Notes under the pieces: generated by a model
What the model was told of the DNA's origin: nothing
The model's input: the letters and a program-made list of their open reading frames with translations, nothing else
The model's database searches: none
Origin: Nocardia transvalensis
GTDB lineage: Bacteria; Actinomycetota; Actinomycetes; Mycobacteriales; Mycobacteriaceae
Reading direction: 5' to 3'
Assembly: GCF_015477765.1 (NCBI RefSeq)
Contig: NZ_JADLQQ010000015.1
Coordinates: 124,001-188,000, forward strand
DNA: 64,000 nt
In this document: positions 8,716-17,125 of the stretch, one piece after another
Position numbering within the stretch: the first letter of the stretch is position 1
Layout: the number at the start of each line of letters is the position of its first letter
Position numbers and translations under genes: made by a program

Positions 8716-8751
8716 CGTCACTCTCCTATCCATCACCACACCTCCGCCCTG

Positions 8752-9312
8752 TCAGACGGCCGCGAGCACGATGACCGCGGCCACCACCATCGACGGCCCG
8801 AACGGCAAAGCCACACTCCATCGGCGAGCCTGAATCATCGCCACCACCGTCACCGGCAACGCCACCACCGAGGCCACCAACAGCAACCCCAGCACCGGCG
8901 ACCAGCCCCAGAACCCGACCAGCATCACCAGCGGGGTCGCCAGAAGCACGTCGCCGAACGCGTAGGGCTGGAGCGCTCCCCCGACCACCGACAGCACCGC
9001 GAAACCGACGGCACCGGCAAGCATCGCCCGCACCGCAGGACCGGGCTCACTCACCCCCGCGGCCAGCACGCCGACCACAGCAGCAGCTATGCCGGTGGTG
9101 GTCAGCCGCGGCGGCAAGGTCCGGGTGCGCAGATCAATCCACGCCGCCCACACCACCGGAACCGCCACGACCACACACGCCGCCGTATACAGCGACCAGC
9201 CGAAGCGGGTGACCGCGCCCCACCACAGCAGGGCAACCAGAATCGCCGGAACCCACAAAAGACTGTCGACCAGCCCGATCGGCTTCGGCACCGGATCCAC
9301 GGCTGCGCTCAC
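8752..9312 (-). CDS. prepilin peptidase (type IV leader peptidase, TadV/CpaA-like)
   Basis: A 186-residue membrane protein. GTG 9312 is preferred because AAGGAGG lies just before it; ATG 9333 would add seven residues. About six membrane segments are visible. The two Asp of this aspartic protease family are present as WIDLRTRTLP and FGDVLL (the GD motif), and LPFGPSMV matches the conserved C-terminal P-F/Y-GPF region. It should cleave the class III leader of Flp-type prepilins at the cytoplasmic face. Its place inside the Tad operon supports the call. Confidence 0.85.
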   Translation of the reverse strand: MSAAVDPVPKPIGLVDSLLWVPAILVALLWWGAVTRFGWSLYTAACVVVAVPVVWAAWIDLRTRTLPPRLTTTGIAAAVVGVLAAGVSEPGPAVRAMLAGAVGFAVLSVVGGALQPYAFGDVLLATPLVMLVGFWGWSPVLGLLLVASVVALPVTVVAMIQARRWSVALPFGPSMVVAAVIVLAAV

Positions 9313-9346
9313 GGTGACCTCCTTCCAGCCCATCGCCGATCTCCGA

Positions 9347-9799
9347 TCACGCGGTCAACGGCGGACGAACCGCCGCCGGCCCGCGCCGCATGCCCGCGAT
9401 GCGGTCGCACAACACGAGGCCCTGCTCGGTCGCGGCCACGCGATAGTCCACGGCGAGGTGGAGATCAACGGCATGGCCCCACCGGGAGATGTACTCGATG
9501 CGCCGATCGGCGGCATAGGTGCCGGCACCGACAATCAGCAGGATCGGGGTGACAGACACCGTCTGCCCTTCCCACAGCCGCCGGTACCGCCCGCGCACAT
9601 AGGTCCACAGTTCATCCAGCAGGCCATCGACATCGTCGACGAGCAGCGCATGCGGAAGATCCGAGGCCACCACGAACCCGTCCCAGCCGACCGCGGCCGC
9701 CTCGATCAGCAGGTCCTGGACGACCTCGAACGACCACGGATCGATCCAGGTATGTGCCTCTCGTGACCATCCCGGGGTCCACCGATCTGACTCCTTCAT
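9347..9799 (-). CDS. hypothetical protein of the pilus operon
   Basis: A 150-residue protein from ATG 9799, preceded by GGGGAAGG. It is predicted mixed alpha/beta with WTPGWSREAHTWIDPWS near the start and a strand-rich centre (TVSVTPILLIVGAGTYA). There is no signal peptide or P-loop. I do not recognise it. It lies between the zinc-ribbon nuclease and the prepilin peptidase on the same strand with short gaps. Confidence 0.6.
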   Translation of the reverse strand: MKESDRWTPGWSREAHTWIDPWSFEVVQDLLIEAAAVGWDGFVVASDLPHALLVDDVDGLLDELWTYVRGRYRRLWEGQTVSVTPILLIVGAGTYAADRRIEYISRWGHAVDLHLAVDYRVAATEQGLVLCDRIAGMRRGPAAVRPPLTA

Positions 9800-9872
9800 G
9801 TGCCTTCCCCTTTCCTGAGTCCGGCAGTTCGAACGGCTGAGCGCAATTACAGATCCAACAAATCTGGCTTCA

Positions 9873-11717
9873 TCAGCAGACCTCCTCCTCCGGACAACGA
9901 CCACGAATCACCGAAACCACGCGCATCGCAACCGTTTCCGGTGATTCCGTCTCCAGACAATCGACCCGTATGCCACCAACATCGGGCAGGATGTTCCCGC
10001 GGCTGGACTCGCGGATCCGCACGACGACCCAGCCTCGCGTTGACAACGCCATCGTCTTGCGACGGTCGATCTCCACCTTTTCGCGATGCCAGTACCAGCC
10101 GTCGAAGTCGACCAGTACCCGAAGGTCCGGAACAACCAGGTCCACCGGACCGCGCCAGCCCGGCACCCGGACCGGCCCACCCGAATACACGACACCTAGC
10201 TCCGCAGCCACCAACGCACAGATGGCCTGCTCCCGCTTCGATGTCCCCCACTCGACGCACTGCGCGCATCCCCACCCGCCGAGCGCCCTGTTGGACACCG
10301 ACGTTTCCCACTCGTGCCCCGACGAGCATTGCCACCACACCCGCCGCCTACTACCGACCGTCACCTGCTGCGCGGTCACCGTGTTCCGGTGCGGATGCCA
10401 TTCCGAGGCCAGATCCGGGAGCCGCGACGCCAAATCGTTGAACCCCGCCAGGACCGCTTTGCCCGAACAGACCGGGCACCCCTGGTTCTGCCGGATCCGA
10501 TCACGAATCGACGACTGCCACTCATGGCCGTACGCCCGGCATCGCCACCATGCCTTCTGGGGAGTTCCCCGGTAAACCTCGTGCGCCGCTATGGAATTCC
10601 GAGTTGGATGCCATTCCGACGCAAGGTCTGGGTTGGTTGTCGCAAGATCATTGACACCCGCCGCGACCTTGCGGCCTGAGCACACCGGGCACCCGTGGCC
10701 CTTCCTGACCCGGCTATCCACGATCGCTGACCACTCGTGCCCCGACGAGCACCGCCACCACACTTGTCGATTGCTGTTGGCGGCTACCTCCGATGGGGCC
10801 ATCCGGTTTCGAGTGGGATGCCATTCTTCGGCGATCTTTGGCCAGTTCGATGCGAGATCATTGCATCCGGCCTGGACCTTCTGACCTGCGCATATCGGGC
10901 ATCCTGTTCCTCGTGCTCGGGCTACCACTTTGGCTTGCCATTCGTGGTTCCGACCGCATCGCCACCACACCCTTCGATGGGTGCCAGCGTGAACGTCGCT
11001 CGCTTTGAGGTCATTGCGGGTGGGATGCCACTCGAGTGCCAATGTCCGGTTGACGGATTCCAGGTCGTTTACGCCTTGAATAACGCGGCGGCCAGCGCAG
11101 TCTGGGCAACCGGTGCCATTAGTCTTGGAACGGTTCCCTACTGTCGCTTGCCACTCGTGTCCGTGGTGGCACCGCCACCACACCTTTCGGGTGCTGTGTG
11201 GCGCAATCTCGCTGGCTGCCAAGTCATTCAGATCAGGATGCCATTCCACAGCAAGATCGGGGTGCAGTGTCGCCAGGTCGTTGAGGCCCGCGACGATTCG
11301 CCACCCCGAACAGATCGGACATTGTAGGCTCTTCTTGGCCTTGGTTCGGTCATAGACCCTTGCCTGCCATTCGTGCCCGTTCGGGCACAACCACCACCAC
11401 ACCATGGCCTGGGTGCCCGCCATGACGCTAGATGGTGGTGCCTGATTCCTGCTGGGATGCCATTCCGCAGCGATATCCGGCCGTGTTGTCTCCAAGTCGT
11501 TGAACCCAGGGAGAAGCCGACGGTTTGCGCATACCGGGCAGCGGCTTCCCTTTACTCGGTCAGCGACCCGGGCCTGCCATTCGTGCCCGAATCGGCGACA
11601 GCGCCACCACACTTTTCGCGAACTCCTGCAGGACATGTCGGTGATCGCGAGTGGGTTACGTGTTGGATGCCATTCATCAACTAACACGTTCGGCAGGAGT
11701 TCAGGCTTCGTTGTCAA
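9873..11717 (-). CDS. seven-repeat zinc-ribbon (DUF4379-like) protein with C-terminal Vsr-like nuclease domain
   Basis: A 614-residue protein, start taken at TTG 11717, which overlaps the previous stop as TTGA. Residues about 10-495 are seven tandem units of about 65-70 residues with the pattern EWHPxxN, VWWxC, GHEWQAxVxxR, CPxCxG, AGxNDLA. These are treble-clef zinc ribbons of the DUF4379 type. The last about 110 residues read as a Vsr/PD-(D/E)XK-fold endonuclease: WRGPVDLVVPDLRVLVDFDG, then WYWHREKVEIDRRKTMALST and GWVVVRIRE. The repeats probably read DNA and the end probably cuts it, so anti-phage or anti-plasmid defence is a reasonable inference. It is unusual to find this within a pilus operon. 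Confidence 0.8.
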   Translation of the reverse strand: MTTKPELLPNVLVDEWHPTRNPLAITDMSCRSSRKVWWRCRRFGHEWQARVADRVKGSRCPVCANRRLLPGFNDLETTRPDIAAEWHPSRNQAPPSSVMAGTQAMVWWWLCPNGHEWQARVYDRTKAKKSLQCPICSGWRIVAGLNDLATLHPDLAVEWHPDLNDLAASEIAPHSTRKVWWRCHHGHEWQATVGNRSKTNGTGCPDCAGRRVIQGVNDLESVNRTLALEWHPTRNDLKASDVHAGTHRRVWWRCGRNHEWQAKVVARARGTGCPICAGQKVQAGCNDLASNWPKIAEEWHPTRNRMAPSEVAANSNRQVWWRCSSGHEWSAIVDSRVRKGHGCPVCSGRKVAAGVNDLATTNPDLASEWHPTRNSIAAHEVYRGTPQKAWWRCRAYGHEWQSSIRDRIRQNQGCPVCSGKAVLAGFNDLASRLPDLASEWHPHRNTVTAQQVTVGSRRRVWWQCSSGHEWETSVSNRALGGWGCAQCVEWGTSKREQAICALVAAELGVVYSGGPVRVPGWRGPVDLVVPDLRVLVDFDGWYWHREKVEIDRRKTMALSTRGWVVVRIRESSRGNILPDVGGIRVDCLETESPETVAMRVVSVIRGRCPEEEVC

Positions 11718-12589
11718 TTTGCCCCCAACACTTGCATTTCTCCGACCCGAACATGCGTCGTGGCGATTGGAATCAGCGGGAACGCCCCGCCCACCGTTCC
11801 ACCGGGGCCGGAAGCACTCCACGTCACGAGCCATAGACTCGCCGCCGACACGGAAAACCTCTGGTCAAGCTCGTCTATCGAGGTCTTCTGCCAGCCCGGA
11901 GCTGCTCGGCCACACCCCGTGAGTGGTGGAAGGTCCTGGTATATGTCCAGGTACGGCATGTTGTTCACGGCTGGCATAGGACAAACCACTGGTAGCCCAC
12001 CGTCACCTAGATCCCACACAATCGCGGTGTTCACGGCAGTAGCGCTGACTGTCAACGATCCGGTCGTCACGGTCCGAGTAATCGGTCCACGCGTATGTTC
12101 CGAGTCCGGTGGCAATGTTTGGTCCCACAACCACACTGGCATGCCAATCAACCCCACACGCCCCCCTGGCGTGTCGTCGGGCTCTGGAACGATGCCGATG
12201 GCGATCCGCCGGATTTGCATCCCGGTCACCAATTCCTGCGCGATCGTCAACGGGTCCGCAATAGCCTGGGGCACCGGCGGAACGCGTGCGGGCAGCATGC
12301 AGGTCTGGGGATTGCAGATATATGGCGTTCCAGCGTTCGACCATTCCGTCCATTGGTTCGTGTCCGGTGAAGCGGGTTGGCCTTGACCTGCTGTCGCGTC
12401 CGTGTACTGGGGTGGAGCGCCAGGTGATCCAGGGTCTGTCGCATAGACGCCTACGCCGTAGTTTCCATTCGGTTGCGGCGACACTACGACACCGCCAGGG
12501 TCTGCCGAGCTTTGTCCCGCGACGCATGTGGCAGTCACCAACAGGACTCCTGCCGCGCTGGCGATGCGCCCGTGCTTACGCCGATTCAC
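11714..12589 (-). CDS. secreted protein of the pilus operon
   Basis: A 291-residue protein from GTG 12589, preceded by GTGAGGCAT and overlapping the upstream lipoprotein gene by 14 nt. An Arg/Lys-rich n-region and hydrophobic core end at a likely signal peptidase site (VAGQSSADP). The mature part is Pro/Gly-rich with cysteines (YICNPQTCMLP, CGRAAPGW) and a TSGSL-like beta region. No known domain recognised. It ends in overlap with the zinc-ribbon nuclease start. It could be an envelope component of the pilus. Confidence 0.65.
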   Translation of the reverse strand: MNRRKHGRIASAAGVLLVTATCVAGQSSADPGGVVVSPQPNGNYGVGVYATDPGSPGAPPQYTDATAGQGQPASPDTNQWTEWSNAGTPYICNPQTCMLPARVPPVPQAIADPLTIAQELVTGMQIRRIAIGIVPEPDDTPGGRVGLIGMPVWLWDQTLPPDSEHTRGPITRTVTTGSLTVSATAVNTAIVWDLGDGGLPVVCPMPAVNNMPYLDIYQDLPPLTGCGRAAPGWQKTSIDELDQRFSVSAASLWLVTWSASGPGGTVGGAFPLIPIATTHVRVGEMQVLGAN

Positions 12590-13157
12590 ATGCCTCACCG
12601 CCTCTATTTCCTGCATCCACAGCAACGCGCCATCCTTTGGGGTCCGGCCATGCTGGGTTTTCCACTGTCAACTGTGTGATCTGCCGCGGAACGCGGTTGG
12701 CCGCGTTGGCGCTAGAGCCGTCGGGATATTTCGCGTCCCGGCTGGAGGTATCGACACACGCCCTGACCTGAACCGTTGCCGGTGGCGGGGTCAGGCGCAC
12801 GTCGGTGACCTTCGTGCCGACGACCTTGATGTCGCCGGTGATCGTGATTCCTTTCGAACGGCGCACGGTCACGTCGGCCTTGACCGTGTTGAGCGCGGCG
12901 CCGGATGCGACATCGTCGGCCGCGTCTACTGGAACCGTGTAGTCGGCGTCGAGCCGGGAAAGTGTTTGAAAGTATCGTTCCACTACCGCAATCGTCTGGT
13001 CCGCCGCAGTGTTCTTCGGGTCGGTGGCATCGGTGGTGGTCGCAGTGGACTTGTCGCCGCCGGTGAGGTCGGTGGTGTGGTTGGTTCCGCCGCCGCAGCC
13101 GGCGATCAGCGCAGTCGCGGTGAGTGTGGTGGCGAGGGTGACGATCGGTGTGCGCAT
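12576..13157 (-). CDS. pilus-operon lipoprotein, paralogue of the 8143-8715 product
   Basis: A 193-residue protein from ATG 13157, with AGGGAC upstream. It has a classical lipoprotein signal with lipobox ALIAGC, then a Thr/Asp-rich linker. The body (QTIAVVERYFQTLSRLDADY, KGITITGDIKVVGTKVTDV, VQVRACVDTSSRDAKYPDG) has the helix-then-sheet order of NTF2-like folds and parallels the other lipoprotein in this operon. It is likely exported and anchored. Its exact role in the pilus is unknown. Confidence 0.65.
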   Translation of the reverse strand: MRTPIVTLATTLTATALIAGCGGGTNHTTDLTGGDKSTATTTDATDPKNTAADQTIAVVERYFQTLSRLDADYTVPVDAADDVASGAALNTVKADVTVRRSKGITITGDIKVVGTKVTDVRLTPPPATVQVRACVDTSSRDAKYPDGSSANAANRVPRQITQLTVENPAWPDPKGWRVAVDAGNRGGEACESA

Positions 13158-13177
13158 GAGGTGTTGTCCCTTTCTGT

Positions 13178-13606
13178 TCACCACGTCGACTGTTCGGCAG
13201 TGATCGTCGCAGTGCTCCGGCCTTCGGAGAGGGATCTGCGGATTCGAACGAGCACTGGGATGGTCAATGCGGCAATGGAAATCCAGATGGCCCAAGGTGC
13301 GGACGTCGGGGTGTGTTGGCCGGTCAGCCAGGTTCCGGCCGCCGGACCTAGCGAGAAAGCGATGCCTATCGCCGCTATGGCGCTGCACGCGACCAACAGC
13401 AGCTCGTCGAGGAAGTCTTCGGCGGCGAGGGCGGACAGCGCCACCAGCACGGGCAGTGCGGTCACGGCCGCACGCTGGTCGATGCTCGTCGGGCTGGTCC
13501 ACGTCAGCCACGTCAAAGCGCCCCAGCCCGCCAGTCCGACTACGACCGCGGGTTTGCCGACGATCGGTTTCTGGGCGGGTGTTGCTTTCTCGTTGCCGCT
13601 GGTCAT
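13178..13606 (-). CDS. four-helix membrane protein
   Basis: A 142-residue protein from ATG 13606, overlapping the previous stop in ATGA. After a Lys-rich start, about four membrane segments are visible (VVGLAGWGALTWLTW, AAVTALPVLVALSALAAE, LLVACSAIAAIGIAF, APWAIWISIAALTIPVLVRI). No family recognised. The overlap indicates translational coupling with the TadG-like gene and membership of the pilus operon. Confidence 0.65.
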   Translation of the reverse strand: MTSGNEKATPAQKPIVGKPAVVVGLAGWGALTWLTWTSPTSIDQRAAVTALPVLVALSALAAEDFLDELLLVACSAIAAIGIAFSLGPAAGTWLTGQHTPTSAPWAIWISIAALTIPVLVRIRRSLSEGRSTATITAEQSTW

Positions 13607-14118
13607 GGGAACCCCGTTAGGCCGTTGTTGGTGCGGTTGAGGGTGATTACGGCGCGTCCTTCGACCGGTTGGGGTCCGACTCCGATGAAGCCGAGGATTT
13701 TCGGCTGATACACGACGCTGGTGATCACGGTCAGGGTGGTGGGGCCGGTGGGGATGACGACGCCGTGCACGTCGGGGTGGAGGGCGAGATAGGCCTGGGC
13801 GGCGCCTTGCGCGAGCAGCGGGTCGCTGACCGCGGCGATGCCGCGCATGCCGAGAGGGCGGACGACCTGCTGGCCGGCGGTGCGGGCGGCCTGTTCGGCG
13901 ACCAGGTTGGCGTGCTGGCGAGCGTGGACTTTGCCGCCGCCGTCGACAGCGAGGCCGAGCATGACGGCGAGGGCGAACATGGACAGCGACCACCACAGTA
14001 CGTACGCGCCGCGGGCGGCGGTGCCGCGCATCCAGGTGGCTGCCAGCCGCAGTCGGTCGCCGGCCCGGTCGATGGTGGCGGCGATCAGGGCGCGGGGGGT
14101 GGGTTCGCCGGTGGTCAT
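13603..14118 (-). CDS. TadG-like pseudopilin / pilus-assembly protein
   Basis: A 171-residue protein starting in ATGA overlap with the upstream gene. One membrane segment (VLWWSLSMFALAVMLGLAV) is followed by DGGGKVHARQHANLVAEQAA, the D-GG-x(8)-N-x(3)-D/E-A pattern typical of TadG/TadE-like minor pilins. The remainder is a periplasmic-side beta domain (HGVVIPTGPTTLTVITSV). Such proteins are thought to be pseudopilins at the base or tip of the pilus. Confidence 0.75.
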   Translation of the reverse strand: MTTGEPTPRALIAATIDRAGDRLRLAATWMRGTAARGAYVLWWSLSMFALAVMLGLAVDGGGKVHARQHANLVAEQAARTAGQQVVRPLGMRGIAAVSDPLLAQGAAQAYLALHPDVHGVVIPTGPTTLTVITSVVYQPKILGFIGVGPQPVEGRAVITLNRTNNGLTGFP

Positions 14119-14615
14119 CGGACGCGTTCCCTGTAGGTGTCGGCGGGTGAGATCGCGGTGGAGGTGATGGTGCGGTGGCCGCTGATGCCGGGGATGGCGA
14201 GCACGTTGAGTTCGATGTTGCAGGTGACGGTGACCCGGACCATGGCGGGGATGCCGGGGTCGAAATGCAATGCCGCGGTGTCGATCTCGATGTGTTTGCC
14301 GGTGCAGACCAGGCCTTGGGCCTTCATGTCGGCTTCGACGGCCCGGCGGGCGGCGGGGTCGGCGGCGAAGATGGCGGGGCGGGCGATGGAGGCGGCGCGG
14401 GCGCCTTCGTCGGCGGCGTGTTCGACCTTCTGGTGGGCGTAGTAGACGTGCCCGGCGACGATCATGACGCCGATGATCAGCAGCACGACCGGGGTGATGA
14501 TGACGAACTCGACGGCGTGGCTACCTCGGTCGTGGGTGGTGCGCGCCCACGCCGCGGCCGTACGAGCTCGGGCACGAACGCGGGACATGGCGTGTGCGGC
14601 ATACGGTTTCGTCAT
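14115..14615 (-). CDS. TadE-like pseudopilin
   Basis: A 166-residue protein from ATG 14615 in ATGA overlap with the upstream gene. A basic N-terminus is followed by DRGSHAVEFVIITPVVLLII, the RGxxxVEFxxxxP signature of TadE-like pilins with the conserved Glu at +5. Then come HADEGA-type helices and a beta C-terminal region. Processing by the TadV-like peptidase at 8752 is expected. Confidence 0.8.
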   Translation of the reverse strand: MTKPYAAHAMSRVRARARTAAAWARTTHDRGSHAVEFVIITPVVLLIIGVMIVAGHVYYAHQKVEHAADEGARAASIARPAIFAADPAARRAVEADMKAQGLVCTGKHIEIDTAALHFDPGIPAMVRVTVTCNIELNVLAIPGISGHRTITSTAISPADTYRERVR

Positions 14616-15070
14616 GTCGGCACCCCCGGGGTGGTGATGCGTTCGACGGGGCGGGCCAGGTCGACGTGGACGACGGGGTGCCAGAACCACAGCAGGGTGG
14701 GTGGTTTGCCGGTGATCGAGGCGGTGGCGGTGGCGGGGCCGCGGGTGACCACGACGACGGGGGTTTGCAGGACGCCGGGGCCGGAGGCGGCGATGAAGGC
14801 GTATCCGGCGGCAGTGCCGGCGGCGGGGTTGCCGTATTGGGAGGCGGCCTGTTTGAGGCTTTCCTCGGCGGCGGCGACGGCGAGGCTGCGGGCGTGGTAG
14901 AACAGGGCGGCTTCGATGCCCATGAGCAGCAGGATGATCGCCATCGGCGCCAGGATGGCGAAGGCGACGACGCTGCCGCGGCCGCGGGTGGCGCGGGCCC
15001 AGGCGCGGATGCGGCGGCCGGGTCGGCGGGTGGGTGTCGGGTTCGTGCACATGGCGGCGGCCCTTGTCAC
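14612..15070 (-). CDS. TadE-like pseudopilin, second copy
   Basis: A 152-residue protein from ATG 15070, overlapping the 65-residue membrane gene in ATGA. It shows TRGRGSVVAFAILAPMAIIL, a TadE-type segment in which the usual VEF is replaced by VAF, so the conserved Glu is absent. A helix (AVAAAEESLKQAASQYG) and a strand-rich tail follow. It is probably a partner of the adjacent TadE-like protein. Confidence 0.7.
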   Translation of the reverse strand: MTRAAAMCTNPTPTRRPGRRIRAWARATRGRGSVVAFAILAPMAIILLLMGIEAALFYHARSLAVAAAEESLKQAASQYGNPAAGTAAGYAFIAASGPGVLQTPVVVVTRGPATATASITGKPPTLLWFWHPVVHVDLARPVERITTPGVPT

Positions 15071-15264
15071 GGGTGCGGGGCGAGGGCGTCGGCGGGGAGC
15101 ACGTGAGTGACCAGGGTGATCGCGGCGGTGACCAGGATCCCGGCGAGCCCGGTGAGGTACAGGACGCGGGTGGTGGCGTCCGGAAGCCGGGTGGGGATGA
15201 GGCCGACGACGATCGTCGCCGCGAAGGCGCCGAGCAGTATCCAGGTGTGGGTGGCGGTATGCAT
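15067..15264 (-). CDS. small two-TM membrane protein
   Basis: A 65-residue protein from ATG 15264, with GGAGG upstream. Two membrane helices are evident (TWILLGAFAATIVVGLIP and YLTGLAGILVTAAITLVTH). Its position in the pilus operon, directly before two TadE-like genes, suggests a small inner-membrane assembly factor. Confidence 0.65.
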   Translation of the reverse strand: MHTATHTWILLGAFAATIVVGLIPTRLPDATTRVLYLTGLAGILVTAAITLVTHVLPADALAPHP

Positions 15265-15308
15265 GGTGGTTCTCCCTCCACGCTTTGCGGATCTGCGCCG
15301 TGGAGCTT

Positions 15309-15413
15309 TCATCCCTGGTCCCGGTCTCGGAGCAGGGTGATGAGCAGCCATAGACCGCGGGCGCCCATGCCGAGTCCGAGAGCCAGGACGAGGTAGGGGA
15401 TGAGGTGTTCCAT
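15309..15413 (-). CDS. very small one-TM protein
   Basis: A 34-codon gene from ATG 15413, with AAGGA 9 nt upstream, encoding LIPYLVLALGLGMGARG and a second hydrophobic turn, then a charged end (RDRDQG). The spacing to both neighbours (about 25-45 nt) and the clear ribosome site argue that it is translated. It could be a micro-protein of the pilus platform. Confidence 0.55.
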   Translation of the reverse strand: MEHLIPYLVLALGLGMGARGLWLLITLLRDRDQG

Positions 15414-15437
15414 GTGCGAATCCTTTGTGCCGTTGGG

Positions 15438-15671
15438 TTATTGGATGCGGTTGAGGTATTCCTGCACCTTGGGCTGGAGGTAGCCGATGATCATGATGGC
15501 GATGCCGGCGGCGCCGGCGGCGAGGATGACCCAGCCGACGACGTCGCCGCGGCCGCGGCTGGTGCGGGTCCAGTCGGCGATTCGGTCGGGTGCGGCGAGC
15601 AGAGCCAACGCGCTCAGGGTGAGGGTTAAGGTGAGCGCCGCGGTGAGGCGGTGCGGTGCGGTGGTAGGCAT
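15438..15671 (-). CDS. Flp-type pilin candidate
   Basis: A 77-residue protein from ATG 15671. A first hydrophobic segment is followed by RTSRGRGDVVGWVILAAGAA, a Gly then hydrophobic helix as in Flp/Fap pilins, and an amphipathic tail (YLQPKVQEYLNRIQ). No other gene in the operon has the size and shape of the major pilin, so this is the best candidate, although the usual GxxxxEY is not present (Asp replaces Glu). Alternative: another small assembly protein. Confidence 0.5.
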   Translation of the reverse strand: MPTTAPHRLTAALTLTLTLSALALLAAPDRIADWTRTSRGRGDVVGWVILAAGAAGIAIMIIGYLQPKVQEYLNRIQ

Positions 15672-15692
15672 GGCTGTTTCTCCTTTTCCGTG

Positions 15693-16613
15693 TCAGCCGT
15701 TGAGGATGTTGTGCAGGGCCGGGATCAGCAGCAGCACGAAGAAGAGCACGGCCAGCCCGGCGATGGGGGCGCTCATCTTCTGGGTCGCGCTGCGGGCGTC
15801 GCCTTGCTCGGCGGCGAGCCGTTCGTTGCGCATGTTGGCGCCGGCGGCGCGCAACTGCTTGTAGACCGAGGTGCCGTGGGCGCCGGAGATCGCCATGATG
15901 TCGGCGATGTCGGACATTTCCGGGACCCCGAGGTCGCCGCCGACGGTCTCTAGGGCGGTCCAGGCGGGTTTCCCGGAATAGGAGGCTTGGGTGAGGGCCT
16001 CCCACAGCAGGTTGAACATCCAGGTGTGGGCGACGCGGGCGGCGATTTCGAGGCTTTGGGTGACGCCGATGCCGGCGTTGCGGCACAGGGCGGCGAGTTC
16101 GACGTAGGCGCCGAGCCCGCGGCGCAGTTCTTCGCGGGCGGCAGCAGCGCGGCGGCGGACTTCGAGGTCGGGGACGAAGAACAGGCCGATGGCGGCGGCG
16201 ATGCCGACTAGGGCGGGCAGGCGCCAGGGCAGGCCGGTGCCGGAGGCGGTGGCGGCGGCGTTGAGGACGCTGGGGGCGATCAGGCCGACGGCGGCGGAGA
16301 GCAGTTTGTCGCCGAGGAAGCGGGGGGTGCTGCGGTGCAGGATGGCCAGGTCCTCGGTGGGGATACGCAGCCAATGGTGGCGGGTCAGCCACGGGTAGGC
16401 GAGCCGGCCCGCGTGCAGGGTCCATGCCTGAAGCCGGGTCTGCGGCGCGTCGGCGGGGGCGGTGACTCCCAGGGGGTCGGTGGCGGGCTTGCCGGACAGG
16501 CGATCGAGGGCGTCTCGCAGCGCCGGCGGGGCGGGAGCCAGGTAGGCGAGGAGCAGAGTGAGGCCCAAGCCGGCGGCGAGGCCGGCGAGGATGGCTTGCG
16601 TCTGGATGCTCAC
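15693..16613 (-). CDS. tadC: TadC-like pilus platform protein
   Basis: A 306-residue membrane protein from GTG 16613, overlapping the previous stop in GTGA. Hydrophobic helices lie at the N-terminus, in the middle (LPALVGIAAAIGLFFVPDLE) and at the C-terminus (IAGLAVLFFVLLLIPALHNI). Between them is the T2SSF/GspF-type helical domain (EELRRGLGAYVELAALCRNA and GAHGTSVYKQLRAAGANMRN). It should form the inner-membrane platform with TadB and receive energy from TadA. Confidence 0.85.
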   Translation of the reverse strand: MSIQTQAILAGLAAGLGLTLLLAYLAPAPPALRDALDRLSGKPATDPLGVTAPADAPQTRLQAWTLHAGRLAYPWLTRHHWLRIPTEDLAILHRSTPRFLGDKLLSAAVGLIAPSVLNAAATASGTGLPWRLPALVGIAAAIGLFFVPDLEVRRRAAAAREELRRGLGAYVELAALCRNAGIGVTQSLEIAARVAHTWMFNLLWEALTQASYSGKPAWTALETVGGDLGVPEMSDIADIMAISGAHGTSVYKQLRAAGANMRNERLAAEQGDARSATQKMSAPIAGLAVLFFVLLLIPALHNILNG

Positions 16614-17125
16614 GGTCGGCACCTCCCGGTGGGGAGCGGGGGCAACGCCGGGCAGCGGGTCCACGGGCTGTGCTCGGTGAGCGCGGTCCAGACTCGGGAT
16701 TCGATGATGACCACGCGCCCGGCCGCGCTGTAGGCGTTCGTCCACTCGTGCAGGTATTCCAGGTCGAAGGTGGATTGCACGACGTCGAATCCGGACTGCG
16801 GGCACGGCGCGCGGTGCCAGATGCTGATGGCGGGCGACACCGGATAGGGGCGGGGGCCGTGACACAGTGCCCGGTATTCGTGCCACAACACGGGCTGCCC
16901 GGCGGCGGCGTGGGCGGCGACGGCGAAAATGTCGGCGAGACGGCGGGCTTGTTGCGGGGTGGCGTCGCGGGCGCGGGCGCACCGCCAGGCCACCGTGCCG
17001 GGGCCGGCTTCCACGATGAGGCGGTCGGTGAACCAGGCGGCGGTCGCGGTGTCCTCGACGACGGCGTCGGGGATCGGGGTGGCCGGGGCTGGGCGGGTGT
17101 TGGCGGTGCCGAGGAGGGTGGTCAT
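16610..17125 (-). CDS. hypothetical protein between tadB and tadC
   Basis: A 171-residue protein from ATG 17125, coupled to tadB by an ATGA overlap and to tadC by GTGA. It is soluble, Trp- and Pro-rich (ISIWHRAPCPQSGFDVV, LEYLHEWTNAYSAAGRVVII). No known domain recognised. The tight overlaps on both sides suggest it works with the platform proteins. An upstream extension to 17224 lies inside tadB and lacks a ribosome site. Confidence 0.65.
   Translation of the reverse strand: MTTLLGTANTRPAPATPIPDAVVEDTATAAWFTDRLIVEAGPGTVAWRCARARDATPQQARRLADIFAVAAHAAAGQPVLWHEYRALCHGPRPYPVSPAISIWHRAPCPQSGFDVVQSTFDLEYLHEWTNAYSAAGRVVIIESRVWTALTEHSPWTRCPALPPLPTGRCRP

Noticed and set aside
9900..11650. regularly spaced repeats resembling a CRISPR array
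   Set aside because: The periodicity of about 200 nt comes from the protein repeats of the zinc-ribbon gene, and repeat units differ at codon third positions. No cas gene is present.
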